DNA from: Variovorax fucosicus
GTDB taxonomy: Bacteria; Pseudomonadota; Gammaproteobacteria; Burkholderiales; Burkholderiaceae_C
Reading direction: 5' to 3'
Assembly (NCBI RefSeq): GCF_030316825.1
Contig: NZ_JASZYU010000002.1
Location: 186,001-250,000, forward strand
DNA: 64,000 bases
Positions within the stretch are counted from its first letter, which is position 1, and each line of letters opens with the position of its first letter. The position numbers were made by a program, and so were the translations under genes. The notes beneath the pieces are model-generated. The model was not told the origin of the DNA. It was given only the letters and a program-made list of their open reading frames with translations, and did not search any database. Of this stretch, positions 55,078 to 64,000 are shown one piece after another.

Positions 55078-56007
55078 TCAGCGAGGGGCATTCGGCTGAT
55101 CGTCGGCTTGCAGCGCCTTCGCAAAATAGCCAACCACCAGTCGCAGCGCGTCCGCCCGTGCTGCCTCATCGGTGCCCGCGATGGGCACAACCCCGGCGCG
55201 CGTGCGGAATGCAGGCATTTCGTGGATTCGCATGTTGGGCCAGTCGAAGTCGTGATAGGCCCCTGGGTAAGCGCGCATCGTCACTTGCGTCGTTGGCGAG
55301 CGTGAATCCATCAGCGCGCGGCAAGGCGCCAGGGGTGTCCAGACGTCCTTTTCCCCAATCAGCACCAGCAATGGGATCGCGCTGCGCCACTCCGTGCCTT
55401 GTTGCGCCGTCGAGCAACTCCCTGGATAAAAGGCTGCAGCCGCGCGAAAGTCGCCGGCCGGTAGCGCTGCGGGGCGGCCGCGACTGTCGGCGCGGATCGT
55501 GTTCAGCACCGCACCACCGCCCTGCGACCAGCCGATCACACCGATGCGGTTGGGCTGGACATACGCCTGCTTCTGCAAGAACTCGAGTGCGGCGTAAGCG
55601 TCATGGGGCCTCGCGCGATTGATGCCTGGGTCGAAGTGAGCCGGTGCGCACATTTCGCCGTGGTGGCGTGGCCCGAAGCTGTCCACCATCAATACCGTGA
55701 TGCCGATGTCGTTCAGGCGTGCCGCCCAGTCAAGCTCGCGCGCATTGATTGCGCCCGTGCGCCCAAGCAGGCCGCCACACCCGTGCAGGAACACGATGGC
55801 CGGCTGGCGATCCTGGCCGTTCGATTTCGCGCGAAACAGGTAGCCGTCGAGCTGTGTGGCCGAGCCGTCCAGGGAGGTGAAATGCACGAGCTGGCCAGCG
55901 GCGGCCGAGGGGGTCGTCACGCCGGTTGAGCATCCGGCGACCAGGAGCGTCACCGAGAGCGCGACGGACACGAGCAAGGATCGGGTGAAGTCAGGAAGCA
56001 TGGTCAT
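55078..56007 (-). CDS. Dienelactone hydrolase family lipoprotein
   Basis: The 309-residue protein starts after AGGAG and has a signal peptide with lipobox VAGC at about residue 26. The hydrolase fold shows VFLHGCGGLLGRTG, the nucleophile Ser in GVIGWSQGGGAV, an Asp in GEKDVWTP and His in YPGAYHDFDWP, typical of dienelactone-hydrolase-like enzymes. It is an exported esterase-like protein, convergent with the flavin monooxygenase operon and co-directional with the LysR gene upstream. Confidence 0.9.
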   Translation of the reverse strand: MTMLPDFTRSLLVSVALSVTLLVAGCSTGVTTPSAAAGQLVHFTSLDGSATQLDGYLFRAKSNGQDRQPAIVFLHGCGGLLGRTGAINARELDWAARLNDIGITVLMVDSFGPRHHGEMCAPAHFDPGINRARPHDAYAALEFLQKQAYVQPNRIGVIGWSQGGGAVLNTIRADSRGRPAALPAGDFRAAAAFYPGSCSTAQQGTEWRSAIPLLVLIGEKDVWTPLAPCRALMDSRSPTTQVTMRAYPGAYHDFDWPNMRIHEMPAFRTRAGVVPIAGTDEAARADALRLVVGYFAKALQADDQPNAPR

Positions 56008-56029
56008 CTATGAGCACTCCTTTGAATCA

Positions 56030-56929
56030 TCAGGCGCCAACTGGAGCATCTTGGTACCGCAACGCGTCCACTACCAATGCCAAAGCGGGTGAGGCACGGC
56101 GGCTGGCGTAGTACAGGTGGTACCCGGGGAATGTCACCGCCCAGTCATCCAGCACGGACACCAGGTGTCCAGCCGCCACGTGTTCGCGGACGAGATCGTT
56201 GGGAACCCAGGCCAGCCCGTGCCCGGCCAGCGCCGCCGCGACGATCAGTTCGCTGTTGTTGAAGGCGAGCCGCCCCGACACCTGCACATTCACGTTCTTG
56301 CCCCCGTGCCTGAACTCCCAGTTCATCAGCCCGCTGTGCGTCGGCAAACGCCGGCCGATGCAGTCGTGTTCGCCGAGATCCTGCGGCGTGCGAGGTTGCG
56401 GATGGCGCGCGAAGTAGTCGGGGCTGCCGACCACGACCGTTTGCATGTCCGGCGCCATGCGCACTGCGATCATGTCCTTGGCCACGTCGGCACCCAGGCG
56501 CACGCCGATGTCGAAGCGCTCGGCCACGATGTCGGTGAAGCGGTTGTCGCTGCTGATCTCGAGTTTGATGTCCGGATACTTCGGCAACCAGGGCTGCAGC
56601 CTTGGCCACACATGCGTCTTGACGGCATGCTCGGTCGCCGTGATGCGCACCGTGCCGGCCGGCCTGCCGCGCATCTCGCCCAGTGCGGCGAGTTCTTCTT
56701 CGATGTCCGCGAAGCGCGGCCCCACGGTCTGGTACAGCCGCTCGCCGGCCTCGGTGGGCGACACGCTGCGCGTGGTTCGGTTCAGCAGCTTCAGGTCGAG
56801 CCTGCGTTCCAGCGCCCGGACGGTCTGGCTGAGCGCGGATTGCGATACGCCCAGCTGGGCGGCTGCGCGCGTGAAGCTGCCCGCACGCACGACGGCCGCA
56901 AAGGCCGCGAGGTCGTCAAAACGCGCCAT
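56030..56929 (-). CDS. LysR family transcriptional regulator
   Basis: The 299-residue protein has a helix-turn-helix at residues about 3-60 (FAAVVRAGSFTRAAAQLGVS, QSALSQTVRALERRL) and the effector domain of the DmlR/CrgA-like group. It is divergent from the first aldo/keto reductase gene across 102 bp and 22 bp upstream of the dienelactone hydrolase gene. It likely controls the reductase/hydrolase cluster. Confidence 0.94.
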   Translation of the reverse strand: MARFDDLAAFAAVVRAGSFTRAAAQLGVSQSALSQTVRALERRLDLKLLNRTTRSVSPTEAGERLYQTVGPRFADIEEELAALGEMRGRPAGTVRITATEHAVKTHVWPRLQPWLPKYPDIKLEISSDNRFTDIVAERFDIGVRLGADVAKDMIAVRMAPDMQTVVVGSPDYFARHPQPRTPQDLGEHDCIGRRLPTHSGLMNWEFRHGGKNVNVQVSGRLAFNNSELIVAAALAGHGLAWVPNDLVREHVAAGHLVSVLDDWAVTFPGYHLYYASRRASPALALVVDALRYQDAPVGA

Positions 56930-56931
56930 TG

Positions 56932-56946
56932 ATTAGCCTGACTAAT
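56932..56946. promoter_or_regulatory. LysR-type T-N11-A operator candidate
   Basis: ATTAG-N5-CTAAT is a perfect 5-bp-arm dyad with T-N11-A spacing. It starts 3 bp upstream of the LysR start codon, in the divergent region with the aldo/keto reductase. Confidence 0.55.
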
Positions 56947-56995
56947 AACTTCATGTCGATCCAGCAGTCTAGTCATTCAATGGAGGGCTGCCTAG

Positions 56996-60087
<3,092 letters not shown>

Positions 60088-60114
60088 ACAACGGGCCCGC
60101 TGTACTGAGCCGGT

Positions 60115-60765
60115 TCAGGCGTCCAGCAGCATCCCGCGCTCTTCGATGAACGCGACCACTTCGGCCAGGCCGGTGTGGGTCTTGAGGTTGGTCATCACGT
60201 AGGGGCGCTGCTTGCGCATGCGCTTGGTGTCGGCTTCCATCACGTTCAGGTCGGCGCCGACGTAGGGCGCCAGGTCGGTCTTGTTGATGACGAACAGGTC
60301 GCTCTTGGTGATGCCGGGGCCGCCCTTGCGCGGGATCTTCTCGCCGGCCGCCACGTCGATCACGTAGATCGTGAGGTCGCTCAGTTCGGGGCTGAAGGTG
60401 GCGGCCAGGTTGTCGCCGCCGGATTCGACGAACACCACGTCCGCGTCGGGAAAGTCGGCCAGCATGCGGTCGATCGCCTCGAGGTTGATCGATGCGTCTT
60501 CGCGGATCGCGGTGTGCGGGCAGCCACCGGTTTCCACGCCCATGATGCGTTCGGCCGGCAGCGCGCCGGCGACGGTCAGCAGGCGCTGGTCTTCCTTGGT
60601 GTAGATGTCGTTGGTGATGGCGATCAGGTCGTACTTGTCGCGCATCGCCTTGCAGAGCATCTCGAGCAGCGTGGTCTTGCCGGAGCCGACCGGCCCGCCG
60701 ATGCCCACGCGCAGCGGCGGCAGTTTCTTGGTGCGGTTGGCGATGTGGTGCAGGGCGGAGGACAT
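60115..60765 (-). CDS. ureG: Urease accessory GTPase UreG
   Basis: GTPase needed for nickel insertion into urease. The start [20 protein letters not shown] gives 216 residues. P-loop [15 protein letters not shown], the nickel-binding-like motif [25 protein letters not shown] and the G4 NKTD ([12 protein letters not shown]) are present. It is the last gene of the minus-strand ure genes, 7 bp downstream of ureF. Confidence 0.97.
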   Translation of the reverse strand: MSSALHHIANRTKKLPPLRVGIGGPVGSGKTTLLEMLCKAMRDKYDLIAITNDIYTKEDQRLLTVAGALPAERIMGVETGGCPHTAIREDASINLEAIDRMLADFPDADVVFVESGGDNLAATFSPELSDLTIYVIDVAAGEKIPRKGGPGITKSDLFVINKTDLAPYVGADLNVMEADTKRMRKQRPYVMTNLKTHTGLAEVVAFIEERGMLLDA

Positions 60766-60772
60766 GGTGTGG

Positions 60773-61462
60773 TCAGCTTCGGAACAAGCGGGAATATTGG
60801 GTTTCGTGTCGGGCCGAATACACGGCAAGCATGGGCGAAAAAGCCTGGCGCTCGTCGTCGGACAGTGTGACCGCCCGATCGACCGCTGCGGGAATTTCTT
60901 CGGCCAGCCGGCCCAGCATGCGCTGACCCGCACTCTGGCCCAGCGGCACCGATTTGACGGCCGCGCCGACCATGTTCTCGGCCCAGCCGAAAGCGAAGGC
61001 CAGGCAGCCGTCGCGCAGGCTCGCCTGCGTGCGGCTCGCGGCGAAAGCGAAGGCCACGGGGTAGGTCACCGGGAGGCCATCGAAAGACGGCGCCACGTCG
61101 GCATGGTGCAGCTTGAGCCATTCGACAAAGGAGCGGCCCATCTGCTCGGTCTGGAGCAGGAATTCGGCCGATTCGCGCGTCTGCAGCACCCAGGCGTTGA
61201 GCGTGCGGATGCGCTCCGCGTCGCCGTCGCGCCAGGCCGCGATCGACTGCGCGACCACCGGCAGGTCGCCGCGCGCCAGGCTCAGGTGCAACTGATCGGC
61301 GATCCAGTCGGCGGCCTGCGCCTCGGTGGCGAGGCCGGCCCATTCGACGCCGGCCTCGAGCCCTTCGGAATACGAGAAACCGCCGATCGGCAGCGCCGGC
61401 GAGGCGAGCCAGATCAGCTGCAGCAGGCTGGCCGCGGGCAGGGCACCGGCAGGGTCAGGCAT
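60773..61462 (-). CDS. ureF: Urease accessory protein UreF
   Basis: The 229-residue helical protein contains the conserved [16 protein letters not shown] motif and the C-terminal QYSRLFRS, matching UreF. It forms the UreDFG complex on apo-urease. It lies 6 bp downstream of ureE and upstream of ureG. Confidence 0.96.
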   Translation of the reverse strand: MPDPAGALPAASLLQLIWLASPALPIGGFSYSEGLEAGVEWAGLATEAQAADWIADQLHLSLARGDLPVVAQSIAAWRDGDAERIRTLNAWVLQTRESAEFLLQTEQMGRSFVEWLKLHHADVAPSFDGLPVTYPVAFAFAASRTQASLRDGCLAFAFGWAENMVGAAVKSVPLGQSAGQRMLGRLAEEIPAAVDRAVTLSDDERQAFSPMLAVYSARHETQYSRLFRS

Positions 61463-61468
61463 CGTCGG

Positions 61469-62071
61469 TCAGTGCGAATGGCTGTGGCCGTGGTGGTCAT
61501 GGCCGTGATCGTGATCATGGTCGTGCGGCTGGGCATACGCGTCGGGGTGCAGCACCGGGCCGACGGGCGCCGTTGCGCCGCCGCCGTGCGCATGCCCGTG
61601 GTCATGTCCGGCGCCGTGTGCGCCATAGGCGCCGCCCTCGGGCTCGAAGGCTTCCTCGGCCTCGCGCACGATCAGGTGCATCGAGCGCAGCATCGCGGCC
61701 AGCACATGGTCGGGCTCGATCTTCAGGTGGTCGGGCTTCAGTTCGATCGGCACATGCCGGTTGCCCAGGTGATAGGCCGCACGCGTCAGGTCGAACGGCG
61801 TGCCGTGCGCGGTGCAGTGCGTGATTACCAGCACCGGCTGCGGCGCCGCGATGACGCGCACCAGCGAGCCGTCTTCGGCCACCAGCACATCACCGCCGCG
61901 CACGGCAGTGCCGCGCGCCAGGAACACGCCGATCTGGCGGCCCTGGGAATCGGTCGCGTCGAAGCGGCTTTTCTGGCGAACGTCCCAGTCGAGTTCGAGC
62001 GTGGCGGCGCGCTTGAGCAGCACGGGCGCAAGGCCGCGGCCCTGGGGCATGAGTTTGTTGGCGGTGAGCAT
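61469..62071 (-). CDS. ureE: Urease accessory nickel chaperone UreE
   Basis: The 200-residue protein has the UreE N-terminal and metal-binding domains (YHLGNRHVPIELKPDHLKIE, then HVLAAMLRSMHLIV with the nickel His). The C-terminal tail is His-rich (GHDHGHAHGGG, and HDHDHDHGHDHHGHSHSH at the very end), suited to nickel storage. It is separated from ureC by 730 bp that hold an antisense toxin-antitoxin pair, so ureEFG may use a promoter in the AT-rich gap just upstream. Confidence 0.96.
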   Translation of the reverse strand: MLTANKLMPQGRGLAPVLLKRAATLELDWDVRQKSRFDATDSQGRQIGVFLARGTAVRGGDVLVAEDGSLVRVIAAPQPVLVITHCTAHGTPFDLTRAAYHLGNRHVPIELKPDHLKIEPDHVLAAMLRSMHLIVREAEEAFEPEGGAYGAHGAGHDHGHAHGGGATAPVGPVLHPDAYAQPHDHDHDHGHDHHGHSHSH

Positions 62072-62108
62072 GGCAGGCTTGATCGAGGGGTGTGCGGGGC
62101 CGATAATA

Positions 62109-62122
62109 ATAACAATCGTTAT
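62109..62122. promoter_or_regulatory. ATAAC-N4-GTTAT dyad upstream of toxin-antitoxin operon
   Basis: This 14-bp dyad lies in a very AT-rich stretch, 17 nt before the antitoxin start. It is a likely autoregulatory operator for the antitoxin. On the other strand it lies about 37 nt before ureE and may also hold the ureE promoter. Confidence 0.5.
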
Positions 62123-62138
62123 AACTCAAGGGGCGTTG

Positions 62139-62363
62139 ATGTCTGCTCTCAAACTCACGCAAATCGGCAACTCGGTCGGCGTCATTCTTCCCAAGGAGAT
62201 GCTTTCACGCATGAAGGTGGAGAAGGGGGACACGCTGTTTGCGATCGAGTCGCCTGAAGGCTACACGCTGACGCCCTATAGCGCCGACTTCGAAACCCAG
62301 ATGAGCGCCGCGCGGCGTGTGATGAAGAAGCGACGCAACGTGTTGCGTGAGCTGGCCAAGTGA
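62139..62363 (+). CDS. AbrB/MazE-type antitoxin
   Basis: The 74-residue protein MSALKLTQIGNSVGVILPKE has the swapped-hairpin AbrB/SpoVT DNA-binding fold (QIGNSVGVILPKEML, then KVEKGDTLFAIE). The C-terminal charged helix (MSAARRVMKKRRNVLREL) would bind and block the toxin. It overlaps the toxin gene by 4 nt. An ATAAC/GTTAT dyad upstream suits autoregulation. Confidence 0.92.
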   Translation: MSALKLTQIGNSVGVILPKEMLSRMKVEKGDTLFAIESPEGYTLTPYSADFETQMSAARRVMKKRRNVLRELAK

Positions 62364-62761
62364 GTTCTGCCAACCAGCGATGGGTCTGGCTCGATCCGGC
62401 AGTCGTTCGGGCCACGCACGATGAACAGCTTGCGGAGCACGGTGGCCCCACGGGCGTGCGCGACCCGAATCTGCTGGTTTCTGCACTCGCGCGCCCGCAA
62501 CAGTTGGCGAACTATGGCGAACCCGATGTCGCAGATCTTGCCGCCGCCTATGGTTTCGGCATCGCTCGCAACCATCCTTTTGTCGATGGGAACAAGCGCA
62601 CGGCGTTCGTGGCGCTGGAGTTGTTCCTCTGGCTGAACGGCCACGAATTGACGGCAACCGACGTCGAATGCGTAGTGACGGTTCTTGACCTTGCAGCCGG
62701 CAATCTGGAAGAGGCCGTGCTTGCGAACTGGATCAGGAGTCATCTGCAAGCGCGCGTGTAG
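62360..62761 (+). CDS. Fic/Doc family toxin (death-on-curing type)
   Basis: The GTG start at 62360 overlaps the antitoxin stop. The 133-residue protein has the Fic/Doc active-site loop NHPFVDGNKRTAF with His72, and the surrounding helices of Doc (VRDPNLLVSALARPQQ, AAAYGFGIARN). Doc of phage P1 phosphorylates EF-Tu; the Gly in DGNKR is nearer to classical Fic loops, so phosphorylation or AMPylation cannot be told apart here. The pair lies antisense between ureE and ureC. Confidence 0.92.
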   Translation: MSSANQRWVWLDPAVVRATHDEQLAEHGGPTGVRDPNLLVSALARPQQLANYGEPDVADLAAAYGFGIARNHPFVDGNKRTAFVALELFLWLNGHELTATDVECVVTVLDLAAGNLEEAVLANWIRSHLQARV

Positions 62762-62801
62762 ACGGCACACCCGTGCTCGGCGACCTGCAGGATTGCCTTC
62801 G

Positions 62802-64000
62802 TCAAAACAAAAAGTACCGCTGCGTCAACGGCTGCGAGGTCGCCGGCTCGCAGGTCAGCAGGATGCCGTCGGCGTGCACCGCATAGGTTTGCGCATCGAT
62901 CTCCATCTTCGGCACATGGCCGTTGTGGATCATGTGCTGCTTGCGCACGCCGCGGATGTTCTTCACCGCGCTCAGGGTCTTGGCCAGGCCATAGCGCTGG
63001 CCCACGCCTGCGGCCAGGCCGGCCTGCGAGACGAAGGTGAGCGAGCTGCGCGCCAGCGAGCCGCCATAGGCGCCGAACATCTGCCGGTAGTGCACCGGCT
63101 GCGGCGTCGGAATCGACGCATTCGGATCGCCCATGGCCGCCATCGCGATGGTGCCGCCCTTGAGGATGGTGAAGGGCTTCACGCCGAAGAAGGCCGGCTT
63201 CCACACCACCAGGTCGGCCCACTTGCCGACCTCGATGCTGCCGACCTCGTGCGCGATGCCGTGCGAGAGGGCGGGGTTGATCGTGTACTTGGCGATGTAG
63301 CGCTTGGCGCGGAAGTTGTCGTGGCGCGGGCCGTCTTCCGGCAGCTTGCCGCGCTGCGATTTCATCTTGTGAGCCGTCTGCCAGGTGCGGATGATGACCT
63401 CGCCGACACGGCCCATGGCCTGGCTGTCGCTGCTCATCATGCTGATGGCGCCCAGGTCGTGCAGGATGTCTTCGGCCGCGATCGTTTCCTTGCGGATGCG
63501 CGACTCGGCGAAGGCCAGGTCTTCGGCAATGCCGGCATCGAGGTGGTGGCACACCATCAGCATGTCGACATGCTCGTCGAGCGTGTTCACGGTGTAGGGC
63601 ATCGTCGGGTTGGTGGAGGAGGGCAGGAAGTTGTCCTCTCCCACCACGCGCAGGATGTCGGGCGCATGGCCGCCGCCCGCGCCTTCGGTGTGGAACGCGC
63701 AGATCCCACGGCCCTTCACGGCGGCGATGGTGTTCTCGACAAAGCCCGATTCGTTCAGCGTGTCGGAGTGGATCGCGACCTGCGTGTCGGTCAGGTCGGC
63801 CACGTCGAGGCAGTTGCTGATCGCCGAGGGCGTGGTGCCCCAGTCTTCGTGCAGCTTGAGGCCGATCACGCCCGCATCGATCTGCTCGTGCAGCGCGGCC
63901 GGCAGGCTGGCATTGCCCTTGCCCAGAAAGCCGAGGTTCATCGGGAACGCATCGGCCGCCTGCAGCATGCGCTCGATGTGCCAGGGGCCCGGCGTGGCGG
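62802..64000 (-). CDS. ureC: Urease subunit alpha, partial (N-terminus beyond right edge)
   Basis: The frame is open to the right edge and encodes the C-terminal roughly 400 residues of urease alpha. The carbamylated-lysine motif GLKLHEDWG, nickel and catalytic His text ([32 protein letters not shown]) and the C-terminal [28 protein letters not shown] ending are present, so the visible part looks intact and active. ureA, ureB and ureD would lie to the right. Confidence 0.97.
   Translation of the reverse strand, partial: ATPGPWHIERMLQAADAFPMNLGFLGKGNASLPAALHEQIDAGVIGLKLHEDWGTTPSAISNCLDVADLTDTQVAIHSDTLNESGFVENTIAAVKGRGICAFHTEGAGGGHAPDILRVVGEDNFLPSSTNPTMPYTVNTLDEHVDMLMVCHHLDAGIAEDLAFAESRIRKETIAAEDILHDLGAISMMSSDSQAMGRVGEVIIRTWQTAHKMKSQRGKLPEDGPRHDNFRAKRYIAKYTINPALSHGIAHEVGSIEVGKWADLVVWKPAFFGVKPFTILKGGTIAMAAMGDPNASIPTPQPVHYRQMFGAYGGSLARSSLTFVSQAGLAAGVGQRYGLAKTLSAVKNIRGVRKQHMIHNGHVPKMEIDAQTYAVHADGILLTCEPATSQPLTQRYFLF

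Noticed and set aside
60605..62257. 550-codon plus-strand open frame across the ure genes
   Set aside because: Antisense shadow of ureG, ureF and ureE, all of which are recognised by conserved motifs.

Overview
The window is a stretch of GC-rich proteobacterial chromosome. Gene content, gene order and a short repeat (GCTATCAAAA...AGAGC) typical of the family point to a Comamonadaceae betaproteobacterium, most likely Variovorax or a close relative. The assignment is inference: there is no rRNA here, and it rests on the housekeeping order TPR-lolB-ispE-tRNA-Gln-prs-rplY-pth and yicC/kinase/PP2C/rph/rdgB/hemW, and on the overall protein character.

Positions 1-9500 hold a TPR-type protein running off the left edge, a tautomerase divergent from a LysR regulator, and a minus-strand operon for a complete peptide-type ABC importer (two permeases, two ATPases, binding protein) ending in an amidase. 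A YfhL-type ferredoxin follows. Positions 9556-34836 are core genome. One minus-strand block holds pth, rplY, prs, tRNA-Gln, ispE, lolB and a TPR protein. Next come mutM, a dynamin-like GTPase and mutY; then rapZ-recN-nadK, divergent from hrcA; two tRNAs (CAU and Arg-ACG); greB; spoT/relA; rpoZ, gmk, yicC; and a plus-strand run of Ser/Thr kinase, PP2C phosphatase, rph, rdgB, hemW and a TetR regulator. Clear rho-independent terminators separate several of these units.

After tRNA-Ser(UGA) at 34849-34936 the character changes to accessory DNA. A 45-codon remnant of a tyrosine-recombinase gene lies just downstream of the tRNA, which suggests an old integration site. Then follows a long minus-strand catabolic operon (43987 to 35200), read from a promoter region shared with a divergent LysR gene. 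It begins with the ghost of a gamma-glutamyltransferase gene and continues with a GAF-domain protein, an FAD monooxygenase, a VOC protein, an alpha/beta hydrolase, a taurine/nitrate-type ABC importer, a PLP aminotransferase and a YitT membrane protein. A decayed IS21-family end lies at about 45050-45260.

A second LysR gene is divergent from an electrophile/drug-stress cluster: Old Yellow Enzyme, pirin, isochorismatase-like hydrolase, Dps, a NodT-EmrA-MFS tripartite efflux pump and a translationally coupled flavin monooxygenase. A third LysR gene is divergent from two paralogous aldo/keto reductases that flank a secreted esterase-like hydrolase.

The right end is the urease locus on the minus strand: ureC (cut by the window edge), ureE, ureF, ureG. 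An antisense AbrB/MazE-type antitoxin plus Fic/Doc toxin pair sits between ureC and ureE. That interruption, the ghost gamma-glutamyltransferase, the integrase remnant beside tRNA-Ser and the efflux pump coupled to a flavoenzyme are the most interesting points. I found no CRISPR array, no phage module and no clearly new defence system.
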